Source: Actinoplanes sp. L3-i22
GTDB taxonomy: Bacteria; Actinomycetota; Actinomycetes; Mycobacteriales; Micromonosporaceae
DNA: 64,000 bases
NCBI RefSeq assembly: GCF_019704555.1
Contig: NZ_AP024745.1
Span: forward strand, 2,104,001 to 2,168,000
Reading direction: 5' to 3'
Shown: one piece after another, positions 17,169-25,277 of the stretch
How the letters are laid out: each line of letters starts with the position of its first letter
Numbering within the stretch: position 1 is the stretch's first letter
Made by a program: the position numbers and the translations under genes
Notes under the pieces: generated by a model
What the model was told of the DNA's origin: nothing
Databases searched by the model: none
What the model saw: only the letters and a program-made list of their open reading frames with translations

Positions 17169-18581
17169 ATGTCGATCGCCCGTCGCCCTGTTCCCCGGCC
17201 GCGCCGCTCCCACGGCGCCACGCCCGCCGCCGTAGCCGCCGTCGCCGTAGCGACCCTGGCCATCCCGTCGGCCCCCGCGTACGCCGGTGGCACAGCCTGC
17301 GTCCACGGGCGGTTCGCCGCGACGTCCCAGGCCGACCTCGCCAAGATCACTATCCTGGACCCGAGTCCGCTCGCCCCGGGCCTGCCCGCGCTCGCCGACG
17401 TCCGGCTCGCCCCGTCCCGCGGCGACGTCCTCGCGACCAACACCACCGGCCGGTCCGTCGCCACCGCCAGTTACGCCGACGCGAAGCTGCTCGGCATGCA
17501 CCTGCCCGGCCTGCCGCTGCAGAACGCGGTCGCCAACCACGTCGCGCCCGGCGGCCCGCCCGGCCCGGTCGACGTCGCGCTCGCCACCCTCAACGCCGGC
17601 GGCCTGGCCACCGCCCAGCTCGGCAAGGCCACCGCCGCGGCCACCTGGACCGACCGGTACCACTGCGGACAGACCGGTCCGCTCACCCGCGCCGCGACCA
17701 TGGTCGAGGGCCTGAGCATCCTCGGCGGCGCCGGCACCACCCCGGCCATCCAGGCGGTCAGCGGCCTCACCCACCTGCCCAGCCGGACCAGTCTGCTCAA
17801 GGTCGGCCCGACCGGCTCGACGCAGAGCGCCACGGATCTGGTCAAGCTCGGGGGCGGGCGGATCGGCGTACGCTCCGGGGCCGGCATCGCCCTCAGCGAC
17901 CTGACGCTGTTCGGCGGCACCCCGCAGGAGATCACCGCCAAGGTGCTCAACCAGCCCACGCTGGAGGCCGTCGCCGGCGGCGACCGGAAGCACTCCAAGG
18001 TCACCTACCAGCCCGCCGTCCTCGCGGTGACCGCCGCCGGCAAACCGCTCACCGGCCTGGACAGCGAGCACAGCAGCGTGTCCCTGAGCCTGCTCGGCAA
18101 ACTCGCCGCGGACCGTCCGGCCGCCCTGCTCTCGGTCCGCCTCTCGCTGGGCGAGGCAAACCAGAAAATCACCGATTCGGACGTACGGGCGGATGCCGCC
18201 GCCCTCCGCATCGAGGTCAAGCTCGGCTCGGCTCACCTGCTGGACGTGGCCCTGGGCTACCTGTCGGTCTCGGCGACCGCCCCGTGCCGGGTCGGCGCCG
18301 CGGTCCCCCGCGACCAGGTCCCCGACACGGACACACCCCCGAAGGACCAGCCGGTCGACCAGCCCGCCCCGGCCACCACGACCACGTCCCCCACACCCGC
18401 CAGCAGCCAGATCATCGCCGGCGGCAACCCCGCCGACAGCACCCCCGGATCCGGAGCCCTGGCCCTGACCGGCGCCAACGCGGCAGCGGTAGGCCTGGGC
18501 GGCCTGGCCCTGGTGGTAGGCGGCCTGGCCGCCCTCTTCCTCACCCGCCGCCGCCGAACCGGCGCCCACGCCGCCCGCTGA
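17169..18581 (+). CDS. Secreted LAXTG-anchored surface protein
   Basis: A 470-residue exported protein. The Arg-rich N-terminus followed by PAAVAAVAVATLAIPSAPAYA is a signal peptide cleaved near residue 39. The central 350 residues are beta-rich, without a motif I can name; an SCP-like or choice-of-anchor type domain is possible. A Pro/Thr linker precedes LALTG, a hydrophobic helix and RRRRTGAHAAR, which is a sorting signal of the LAXTG type used by class E sortases of actinobacteria. It should be covalently attached to peptidoglycan. No class E sortase gene is in the window; the sortase at 31936 looks like class F. Confidence 0.8.
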   Translation: MSIARRPVPRPRRSHGATPAAVAAVAVATLAIPSAPAYAGGTACVHGRFAATSQADLAKITILDPSPLAPGLPALADVRLAPSRGDVLATNTTGRSVATASYADAKLLGMHLPGLPLQNAVANHVAPGGPPGPVDVALATLNAGGLATAQLGKATAAATWTDRYHCGQTGPLTRAATMVEGLSILGGAGTTPAIQAVSGLTHLPSRTSLLKVGPTGSTQSATDLVKLGGGRIGVRSGAGIALSDLTLFGGTPQEITAKVLNQPTLEAVAGGDRKHSKVTYQPAVLAVTAAGKPLTGLDSEHSSVSLSLLGKLAADRPAALLSVRLSLGEANQKITDSDVRADAAALRIEVKLGSAHLLDVALGYLSVSATAPCRVGAAVPRDQVPDTDTPPKDQPVDQPAPATTTTSPTPASSQIIAGGNPADSTPGSGALALTGANAAAVGLGGLALVVGGLAALFLTRRRRTGAHAAR

Positions 18582-19549
18582 CCTCCCGGCGCCGACTCCC
18601 GACCGGCCCGCTGACCTCCCAGCGCCGACTCCCGACCGGCCCGCTGGCCCCCGACGCTGGCTCCCGGCCCGCCTGCTGGCCCCGGGCCCCGGGATCCTGT
18701 TCGGTCCTGGGGCCGCTGATTTCCCCGGCGTCGGTTCTCGCCGCCGCAGCACTTGTCGATCCGGACGCTGAGCTCCCGGCTACCAGCGCTCGTGATCGCC
18801 CCGCTGCGACGCCGAGCACCGATCCGGCCGGTCCCGCCCGCGCCTACGCGCCGGGCAACGGCGGGACCGGCCGCCAGATGCCCCGCGAGCGGCCGGCTGT
18901 TCTCCGGTGTCGGTGTCGGTGTCGGTGTCGGCAAGGCCCCGGTTCCGCCCACCGCATGCCGCTCCACCCGGCCTCTCGCGGGGCTTCTCCCGAAGCCCCC
19001 GGCACGGCCAGGGCGGCATTTTCCGCGGCGCGCCCGGTTCCGGTACCGGGAGATGGTTGCCTTCCACCTCCGGACATGGTTGTGTCCGCGTCTACCGAGG
19101 AAGTCGCTCGTTGAGCCGGGCGGGTCCCGCCAGCCGATGGGGGTCGGCAGGCAGACCCGCCCGGCGACTACTCCGGCGGTCGGTCACCGCCCCACCCGTG
19201 GGGATTCGCTCCGGCGACCGACCGCCGGTATTCCTCTCCCCACCTCAGCCGCCCCGGCGGTTCAGCCCACCCCCAGCGCCTAGCCGCAGTCCAGCGCCCA
19301 GCCCGCCTCCAGCGCTCAGCCGCAGTCCAGCGCTTAGCCCGCCCCCAGCGCTCAGCCGTAGCCCGGCGTTCAGGCCCACCCCGGCGTTCAGCGCCACCCC
19401 GGCGCCCAGCCCACGCCGCGCCCCGGCATCGGCTCGGCCCCCTTCCGGTTGTCCGTGCCCTCGCGGTGGGTCCCGTTCGGGCCGGAAGGCCCCGGCGGAG
19501 TGCCGATGGGCCGGGTGGGCAGGCTGAGGATCCGCCATAAGATGACCGT
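18582..19549. other. Repeat-rich region without a convincing gene
   Basis: A 968-base gap. It starts with two copies of a GCCGACTCCCGACCGGCCCGCTG unit (18590-18645). It contains four GGTGTC hexamers (18906-18932) and ends with a ladder of degenerate CCAGCGCTCAGCC-like units (19265-19400). Long frames exist on both strands but show no protein-like composition, no recognisable domain and no ribosome sites. I treat it as non-coding, degenerating or repeat-expanded DNA. Confidence 0.55.
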
Positions 19550-20110
19550 GTGCCGCCGCAGAACCTCCCACCCCGGGACGCGATCCGCCTCGCAGCCGGG
19601 GAACTGTTCGTCCGCGACGGTTACGGCGCCACCACGGTCCGCGCCATCGCCGCGGCGGCCGGCTGCGACCCGGCCCTGGTGATCCGGCATTTCGGATCCA
19701 AGGAAGGCCTGTTCCTCGCCACGGTCTCGGTCTCCGGCGACCTGTCCGCAATCCTGGCCGGCCCGCTGGAGTCGATCGGCCGCGAACTGGTCCGCTACGT
19801 CCTGGCCGGCGCCGACAGCCCGGTCGCCGGCGTCTACCGCGCGCTGCTGAGCGCCTCGGACCGCCCGGAGATCAAGGACCGCCTCCGCGCCTCGATGCAC
19901 GACGTCTTCGTAGCCCCACTGGCCGAACGCATCGGCGGCGCCTACCCCGAACTCCGAGCCCGACTGGCCGCCGCCCAGTTCGCCGGCCTGATCAACGCCT
20001 GCTGGCTGGTCCGCGACCCAGCCCTGGCCTGCGCCGAACACAACGCCGTCATCACCCTCTACGGCGACGCCATCCAACGCCTCCTCACCTGCGCCGACCC
20101 CACCCAATAA
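19550..20110 (+). CDS. TetR-family transcriptional regulator
   Basis: A 186-residue regulator read from a GTG. The DNA-binding domain occupies about residues 8-55 (AIRLAAGELFVRDGYGATTVRAIAAAAGCDPALVIRHFGSK is the helix-turn-helix region; the wing is typical). The C-terminal helical domain resembles the TetR_C group with AERIGGAYPELRARLAAAQFAGL. It stands alone between repeat-rich stretches, so its target is not apparent, though it may regulate itself. No palindromic operator was seen in its immediate upstream DNA. Confidence 0.88.
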   Translation: MPPQNLPPRDAIRLAAGELFVRDGYGATTVRAIAAAAGCDPALVIRHFGSKEGLFLATVSVSGDLSAILAGPLESIGRELVRYVLAGADSPVAGVYRALLSASDRPEIKDRLRASMHDVFVAPLAERIGGAYPELRARLAAAQFAGLINACWLVRDPALACAEHNAVITLYGDAIQRLLTCADPTQ

Positions 20111-20150
20111 CCCACCCCGCACCCAACCCAGCCACCCTGCGCCGCCCAGC

Positions 20151-20270
20151 CCGCCCCGCGTTGGGCCGGGCCGCCCCGCGTTGGGCCGGGCCGCCCCGCG
20201 TTGGGCCGGGCCGCCCCGCGTTGGGCCGGGCCGCCCCGCGTTGGGCCGGGCCGCCCCGCGTTGGGCCGGG
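20151..20270. repeat. 20-bp minisatellite, six identical copies
   Basis: The unit CCGCCCCGCGTTGGGCCGGG occurs six times in succession without a mismatch, then a partial copy (CCGCCCAGC). Perfect identity between copies suggests recent expansion. There is no spacer-repeat alternation, so it is not a CRISPR array. Confidence 0.97.
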
Positions 20271-20324
20271 CCGCCCAGCTCGCGCCGCCCTGGGGGCCGG
20301 TTCGCGCGCATCGAGCCCGCGCCG

Positions 20325-20450
20325 CGCTGCCCGCGCCGCACCCGCGCTGCCCGCGCCGCGCTGCCCGCGCTGCGCCTGCGCCCGCGCTGCCCGCGCCGCA
20401 CCCGCGCTGCCCGCGCCGCGCTGCCCGCGCTGCGCCTGCGCCCGCGCTGC
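20325..20450. repeat. 60-bp tandem duplication
   Basis: Bases 20341-20390 recur at 20401-20450 and the flanks extend the match, giving about two copies of a 60-base GC-only unit built from shorter CGCGCTGCC modules. It is non-coding and probably arose by slippage. Confidence 0.9.
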
Positions 20451-20687
20451 CTGCGCCGGGCCCGCCCGGTTCGCGCGGCGCCGGTTCGCGCGGCGCTGAG
20501 CGGAGGCTGCGCTAGGCCGCGTCGCAGCGCCGCGAGGCCGTGCTTTGCCGTGCCACGCCGCACCGTGGGAGGACGCGCCGCACCCCGCTGGGGTGAAGAT
20601 CGCGACTCGGTGTGTGACGGCGCGGAGTGCCGGGTCAAGCTCGCGGATACGAGCCCGAGTCTATGCCGTTTTCGCTGGCCGAATGGG

Positions 20688-20785
20688 TTATCCACAGTGG
20701 TGGTTTGTCCACAGGCCGCCGGCGTGATCTTCCGCTTTTTTGGGATAATGGCGGTGGCGGCCTGCCCCCTGGAGAGGGCGGGGTC
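20688..20785 (+). repeat. Dispersed intergenic element, copy B
   Basis: This copy has TTATCCACAGTGG, TTTGTCCACAGGC, then GATCTT, a T-rich stretch and a final CCCCCTGGAGAGGGCGGGG segment. Order, spacing and orientation match copy A at 14999-15100, though the internal sequence has drifted. Both copies sit in intergenic DNA next to repeat-rich or linker-like sequence. Confidence 0.6.
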
Positions 20786-20889
20786 TCGGGGGCGAGAGGG
20801 CGCCGATTGGGGCTGGCTGCGGGGCAAGTGCCGAGAGAGGCTAGCAGCGGGCGGTGCCGAGAAGGGCTGGCCCAGGCAGCCCGAGGGGG

Positions 20890-21981
20890 CTAGCTGCGGG
20901 CGGTGAGGTGCTGGCGGCGGTTGCGGTGCCAGGTGCGGAGGCGGCCGGCCGGGCGCTGGTTGAGTACGCCGGTGTTGGCCTGACCCGTGCACAGGCCGGC
21001 CGTCGGGATCGGGGCGAAGGTTCCCAGGCAGGCCAGCGCGGCGGTGAGGTTGCCCGTCGACGGGTAGGCGGGGAAGGTGGTCGCCGCTTTCAACCCATTT
21101 GTCAGGCCGGTGGCCCTGTCGCCGGTGACATCGCGATCGGCGACGCCTGCTGTGGCCGAGGTGCTGGAGCCGGTGGCGGCGACCGCGTTGGAGCGGCCGG
21201 TGGCAATCGTGCTGGGGGTGGCGGTGGTGATCGTGGCGGCATTGGCCGCAGGGCTGCCAGCGGTGATCGTTGCCGCGTTGGCGGCGGGGCCTGCGGTCGT
21301 GATCGTGGCGGCGTTGGTGGTGGCGCCGGCGGCCGTGATTGTGGCGGCGTTGGTGGCACCGGCGGCGGTGATCGTGGGGGCGTTGGTGGTGAGGCCGGCG
21401 TGGGTGGCCGGGGTGGGGCCGGCCGTGACGGGGGCGGCGTTGGGGCGGAACCGGAGCGACTGGCCGCGCAGCGTGTTGCGCCGGGTGTGGCGGGTCAGCC
21501 GGGCGGGTGGTGCCGTGATCGCGGGGGTGGCCTCGTCCGCGGGTGCCGGCGTCTGCGGCGTGTGGCGGCGTGCGGCGAAGACCCAGCTGCGCAGGATGAC
21601 GTAGCGGACGCCGCCGACCAGGCTGCCGGTCAGGGCCAGGATCAGGGACTCCGTCAGGGATGACGGGTGTGGCCCGGCGATTCCGGCGAACCACGGCGCG
21701 ACCGCGAGGTTGGCCAGGTAGACGACGACCGACGTGAGGCCGGCTTCGCCGTGGAGGCGGCCGATCGCGTTGGTGGTCACGTTGAACGTGACTCGGCGGT
21801 GGGCCTCGGTGTTGGCCGGGGTGACCACGAGCAGGGCCAGCCAGCTCGCCCAGGTAGCGGCGAGCACTTCACGGACGGAGACGTACACAATCGTCTGCAG
21901 GACCGTGCTCAGTGCGCCGACCAGCATGAACCAGAAGAGCTGGCGGGGCACGGTCGCGTTCCACGCGGATGGTCTTTGCAT
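20890..21981 (-). CDS. GtrA-family membrane protein with repetitive C-terminal tail
   Basis: About 363 residues from the ATG at 21981; an ATG at 22047 would lie inside the operator. The first 140 residues form the GtrA domain with four membrane helices (FWFMLVGALSTVLQTIVYV first, YVILRSWVFAARR at the end). GtrA proteins help move lipid-linked sugars across the membrane. From about residue 190 the tail is built from degenerate 11-12 residue repeats of the type TNAATITAAGA, then ends in a distinct segment with two Cys. The tail is unusual for the family and may be surface exposed or intrinsically disordered. No partner glycosyltransferase is adjacent. Confidence 0.72.
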   Translation of the reverse strand: MQRPSAWNATVPRQLFWFMLVGALSTVLQTIVYVSVREVLAATWASWLALLVVTPANTEAHRRVTFNVTTNAIGRLHGEAGLTSVVVYLANLAVAPWFAGIAGPHPSSLTESLILALTGSLVGGVRYVILRSWVFAARRHTPQTPAPADEATPAITAPPARLTRHTRRNTLRGQSLRFRPNAAPVTAGPTPATHAGLTTNAPTITAAGATNAATITAAGATTNAATITTAGPAANAATITAGSPAANAATITTATPSTIATGRSNAVAATGSSTSATAGVADRDVTGDRATGLTNGLKAATTFPAYPSTGNLTAALACLGTFAPIPTAGLCTGQANTGVLNQRPAGRLRTWHRNRRQHLTARS

Positions 21982-22344
21982 GACTGAACGCTTTCGGACA
22001 GCGATGGTTACCGCCGTAGTGTCAACATCGTTGACGGGCGCTGTCAACGATGTTGACAGGGTGATGCGGGTTACCCTGTGCCATCGCGTGGTGGCGGTGT
22101 GAGGTGGCTTCTGTCCGGTTTACTGGACCGCTTCAGGGTAGAAGATGGCGATTTGCCCGGCCAAATTCTGTGCGTACGCCACGCGGGCGCCCGCGGAGAC
22201 TGCAACCTTGCCGTTACCGGGCCGTTTCCGATCGGCGATGCCCGCCAACGGCCGTACGTCGCAATCGGGTGTTGAAGTCACAGCGGAGCGCTCGGCGCGG
22301 GACGGCCGTGCCCACCGCGGACGCCGCGTCCCCGGGCGACCGCG
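21982..22344. other. Intergenic region upstream of the gtrA-like gene
   Basis: A 363-base gap that holds the double operator (22020-22058). The remainder (22059-22344) shows no gene with protein-like composition and no RNA motif that I recognise. Confidence 0.5.
22020..22058. promoter_or_regulatory. Double palindromic operator upstream of gtrA-like gene
   Basis: A perfect 16-base inverted repeat, TGTCAACATCGTTGAC and GTCAACGATGTTGACA, is separated by seven bases. Each arm is itself a palindrome of GTCAAC half-sites around ATC or GAT, so four half-sites are present. The layout fits two cooperating dimers, for example of the TetR protein encoded next door at 22345-22965 (inference). Confidence 0.7.
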
Positions 22345-22965
22345 TCAGGTGGGCGGGAGACGCGGGACGTTGCCGGTCATCGCGAGGTCCACCAGCTGGT
22401 CGACGGTGTGCCGGGGGAGGACGGCGGGGCGGCCGGTGACCCGGTACGCGACCAGGCCGTGCCACAGGTCGAGGACCGCGTCGACGTCCACATCGGCCGG
22501 CAGGTCGCCGCGCGCGATCCCGCGTTGCAGCACGTTGCGGGCGATGTCCCGGCGCGGCGCCACCACCTGGTCGCGGAGCCGGGCGAGCGTGCCCGGATCG
22601 TCGCTGGTCGCGGCGACCAGCAGGGTCATGGTGCTGCCCGGGCCGGCCGTCAGGTACTCGATGATCAGGTTGAACAGCGTGGTCAGCTCGGCGCGCGTGT
22701 CGCCGGTGTCGGGGACCGGGAGGACCGCGGAACGTTCCACGATCAGGTCGCAGATCAGGGCGGGTTTGTGCGGCCAGAAGCGGTAGACGGTCTTCTTCGA
22801 GACGCCGGCCCGGGTGGCCACCTCGTCGATCGTCACGTTGAGGTATCCGGCCTCGTCGAGCAGGCCCTCGGCGGCGGCGAGGATGCGTGAACGGGCGTGC
22901 GGGTCCGGCGGGCGGCCCCGGCGGCGGGCGGCCGGGACGGTGTCCGCGGCGCTCGTCGGGATCAT
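22345..22965 (-). CDS. TetR-family transcriptional regulator
   Basis: A 206-residue protein from the ATG at 22965, behind GAGGAG; the frame runs further upstream but the extension is unlike protein. The helix-turn-helix lies at about residues 18-62 (RSRILAAAEGLLDEAGYLNVTIDEVATRAGVSKKTVYRFWPHK). The C-terminal helical domain fits the TetR_C group with DLWHGLVAYRVTGR. It lies on the same strand as, and upstream of, the GtrA-like gene; the double GTCAAC operator between them is a plausible target. The ligand is unknown. Confidence 0.88.
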   Translation of the reverse strand: MIPTSAADTVPAARRRGRPPDPHARSRILAAAEGLLDEAGYLNVTIDEVATRAGVSKKTVYRFWPHKPALICDLIVERSAVLPVPDTGDTRAELTTLFNLIIEYLTAGPGSTMTLLVAATSDDPGTLARLRDQVVAPRRDIARNVLQRGIARGDLPADVDVDAVLDLWHGLVAYRVTGRPAVLPRHTVDQLVDLAMTGNVPRLPPT

Positions 22966-22987
22966 GGCACTCCTCGTGATCGATCGA

Positions 22988-23001
22988 ATGATGATCATCA
23001 T
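22988..23001. promoter_or_regulatory. 14-bp palindrome upstream of tetR
   Basis: ATGATGATCATCAT is a perfect palindrome 22 bases ahead of the TetR start codon at 22965. It is a candidate autoregulatory site. It does not share half-sites with the GTCAAC operator, so only one of the two can be this protein's specific site, or a second regulator is involved. Confidence 0.45.
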
Positions 23002-23189
23002 GCCGATGTGATCGTGACTGTCAATATGGGAACAGGGTGTTTCCGCTGGGTGTCCCAAGCCTTGGAAAACCCCTAAAGTTTTCGAAACTGAGCGTTCCGC
23101 AATGAGGTGATCGGCAAGATCATCGCGGGGGTGGTCCGAATGTCCGGAGTGGAGGAAGCCCGGCCGTAAGGAAGGTTCCTATCTTCCTA

Positions 23190-23245
23190 GGACGCCCAAC
23201 GCGACGCGACGGACGCCCAATGCGAACGGCGGACGCCCAACGCGA
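23190..23245. repeat. Three direct repeats behind the ole-like operon
   Basis: GGACGCCCAACGCGA appears at 23190-23204, 23211-23225 (one change) and 23231-23245, a period of 20-21 bases. The repeats sit just past the stop codon of the last gene of the leftward operon. The helical-turn spacing could suit protein binding, but slippage is equally likely. Confidence 0.6.
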
Positions 23246-23253
23246 GGTAGGGC

Positions 23254-24207
23254 TCAAGCCGGCAGAACCGAGCGGCCGGCAAGGTAGTCCTCGAACGTCC
23301 GGCGTGGACTCCACCCCTGCGCCCGAGCCCGCCCGATGTCCAGCACGACCGGCACGGTCACCTGCTCCAACCCGTACCGGGAAAGGGCCGGCTCCCGCCC
23401 GGTGAAGCGCGAGACCGCCGTCCCCACCCCGGCCACCGCCCGGGCCAGCGCAATCGGCACATGCCGCACCGGCACACCGCAGGCCGCCGCAACGATCGCG
23501 TCGCGGCGATAGGGCGCGGCGTCCGCAATGTTGTAAGCCCCGGCCGGCCACCCGACCGCGGAAAGACTGGCGCCAACCGGCTGTCCGACCGCGGAAAGAC
23601 TGGCGCCGGAGGGCCAGCCGACCGCGGAAAGGCAGGCGTCGGCCAGGTTCTCGACGGCGGTCAGGCTGAGCGGAATGTCCGGCCCGGGTAGCAGAACGCG
23701 TCCGCCCCTGATGGCCCGGCGCAGGCGCGGCAGCAGGTGCGGATCCCCGTCACCGTAGACCGCGCGAGGCCGGAGAACCACAGCTCCGGCGGCCAAGGCA
23801 AGCCTCTCGCCGGCGGCTTTGGTCTTCCCGTACGCCGTCAGCCCGCCCAGTGGCTGGTCCTCCCGGATCGGCTCGCGGCTGGGCGTGTACACGCTGGCGC
23901 TGCTGACCCAGACGAGCGGGCGCCCGCCGACGGCGGTGAGCAGCCGAGCCGTCCCCTCGACGTTGACCGCGTGGAACCCGGCGTCCCGCCCGGGCGGTGG
24001 ATCGCCCACCGCCGCGGCCAGGTGCAGAACGACGTCGGCGCCGGTGAGGTCGGGCGCGCCACGGGTCGCGTCCCAGTACCGATGCTCGCCCACCGGCCCG
24101 GGCCGCCGACCGAGACAGATCACCTCGGCACCGACCGCCGCGGCAGCCCGCGCCACCGCGGAGCCGCAGAAGCCGCTGGCCCCGGTGACCACCACCCGGA
24201 GGCTCAT
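23254..24207 (-). CDS. OleD-like NAD(P)-dependent reductase (extended SDR)
   Basis: A 317-residue extended short-chain dehydrogenase. It has the GASGFCGSA dinucleotide loop, HLAAAVG, SSASVYT and the catalytic YGKTK. RPRAVYGDGDPHLLPRL and the C-terminal block from REPALSRYGLEQ on resemble the 3-beta-HSD/OleD subfamily, which reduces 2-alkyl-3-keto acids to hydroxy acids before beta-lactone formation. An 11-residue unit (LSAVGWPxGAS) is present three times at about 195-227, an in-frame 33-base expansion. It is the last gene of the operon; its start overlaps the P450 stop by four bases. The OleD role rests on context and subfamily resemblance. Confidence 0.78.
   Translation of the reverse strand: MSLRVVVTGASGFCGSAVARAAAAVGAEVICLGRRPGPVGEHRYWDATRGAPDLTGADVVLHLAAAVGDPPPGRDAGFHAVNVEGTARLLTAVGGRPLVWVSSASVYTPSREPIREDQPLGGLTAYGKTKAAGERLALAAGAVVLRPRAVYGDGDPHLLPRLRRAIRGGRVLLPGPDIPLSLTAVENLADACLSAVGWPSGASLSAVGQPVGASLSAVGWPAGAYNIADAAPYRRDAIVAAACGVPVRHVPIALARAVAGVGTAVSRFTGREPALSRYGLEQVTVPVVLDIGRARAQGWSPRRTFEDYLAGRSVLPA
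23552..23640. repeat. 33-bp in-frame triplication within the OleD-like gene
   Basis: The core CCGACCGCGGAAAGACTGG recurs at 23552, 23585 and 23618, exactly 33 bases apart; the third copy has small changes. The frame is kept, adding two extra 11-residue units between the cofactor-binding part and the YNIAD strand. Confidence 0.92.
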
Positions 24208-25277
24208 CGCGTGGGGGCCAGGATCAGGCGGGACCAGCCGGGCAGGGCGCTGCGGCGATCGACCCGCGCGCTGACCACCCGGGGCCGATGGACGGCGAGC
24301 GCCCGCAGCGCGTCGGTGAGCTGGTGCCGGGCCAGGCGGGCGCCCGGGCAGGCGTGCGGCCCGACCCCGAAGACCAGCTGCGCGACCTGCGCGGGCACCG
24401 GATCGGCCGGGTCGGGGTCGAGCCGGTGCGCGTCCACGGCGTGCCGGGCCACCAGGATCAGGCGGTCACCGGCGTGCACGGGGCAGCCGCCGACCGTTCC
24501 CGGGGCGGCGGCCACCCGGGGGAGCAGCGGCGTCGGCGCGGTCACCCGCAGGAGCTCGGCGGTGAGCGCGTCCGGATCGGTCTCCGCGAACGACCACAGG
24601 TCCGCGTCGGCACACCAGGCCGCGGCCCGGGGCAGCGCGGCGACCGTGGTGTTGATCGCCGCGACGGCCAGCATCACGGCCAGCGCGGAGTGCGGCGTGA
24701 GCAGGGCGGCGAGGTGGGCGGTCGCGGCCTCGGCGGTGCGGCGGGCACCGGGCCGGGGCAGGCCCGGCAGATGCTCGCGGGCACCGGCGGCCGCGGCGGC
24801 CCGGGCGGCCCCGGCCAGCGCGCGCGGATCGACGTCCAGATCGAGCAGGGCGGCCGCGGTCGCACCGGCCATCTCGGCGGTCACGTCGACCAGGTCGATC
24901 CGGCCGCCGGAGCCGAGCGGCGCCAGCCGACGTTCGAGAACCGCGGTCCAGACCGGCCGCAGGCGCTGCACCCCGTCGGCGCTCAGCGCGTCCGAGAGCT
25001 CCCGCCGTGAGCCCCGATGCCCCGCACCGTCCTGGTTGAACAGCAGTTCCCCGCCGGTCAGCTCGCCGGCGGCGCCCCCGGTCGTCCCGGCCGCCGCCCG
25101 GTCGAGCGGCACCCGGGTGAGACCGTCCCGGAACGCCTCCCGCGAGTGGACCAGAACCGTCTTGCCCAACCGCGTCGCGGGCCACCGCCGGGTGGCCGCG
25201 AGCAGCCCGAACAGCACCGGATGGCTGACCAGATAGACCCGCCGGTCGCGCCGCCGGGCCCGCCGTGGGCCGGTCAT
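24204..25277 (-). CDS. Cytochrome P450
   Basis: A 357-residue P450, shorter than the usual 400 residues. The heme loop is FGVGPHACPGARLAR with C310 as thiolate ligand. ELLR (241-244) is the ExxR of the K-helix, and HRGSR (87-91) is the C-helix HxxxR. The I-helix reads AAINTTV, with N209 where an acidic residue normally precedes the Thr, so oxygen activation may be altered. It is soluble, needing a ferredoxin partner not encoded here. It overlaps both neighbours by four bases, so it belongs to the ole-like operon and probably hydroxylates or desaturates its lipid product. Confidence 0.88.
   Translation of the reverse strand: MTGPRRARRRDRRVYLVSHPVLFGLLAATRRWPATRLGKTVLVHSREAFRDGLTRVPLDRAAAGTTGGAAGELTGGELLFNQDGAGHRGSRRELSDALSADGVQRLRPVWTAVLERRLAPLGSGGRIDLVDVTAEMAGATAAALLDLDVDPRALAGAARAAAAAGAREHLPGLPRPGARRTAEAATAHLAALLTPHSALAVMLAVAAINTTVAALPRAAAWCADADLWSFAETDPDALTAELLRVTAPTPLLPRVAAAPGTVGGCPVHAGDRLILVARHAVDAHRLDPDPADPVPAQVAQLVFGVGPHACPGARLARHQLTDALRALAVHRPRVVSARVDRRSALPGWSRLILAPTR

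Larger units (their letters stand above)
20111..20889. other. Repeat-rich gap between tetR and gtrA-like genes
   Basis: A 779-base gap without a convincing gene. It holds the 20-bp minisatellite (20151-20270), a 60-bp duplication (20325-20450) and the second copy of the dispersed element (20688-20785). Frames crossing it translate to low-complexity Gly/Pro/Arg/Ala and are artefacts of the repeats. Confidence 0.6.

Noticed and set aside
20151..20450. CRISPR array
   Set aside because: Repeats are contiguous without unique spacers, and no cas genes are present.
19388..21694. A 768-codon leftward frame across the repeat region
   Set aside because: It runs through the 20-bp and 60-bp repeats and antisense to TetR; the translation is low-complexity Arg/Pro/Ala/Gly without domains.
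22059..22344. Small rightward frames after the double operator
   Set aside because: Short, Arg-rich, no ribosome sites, and no recognisable domain or membrane segment.
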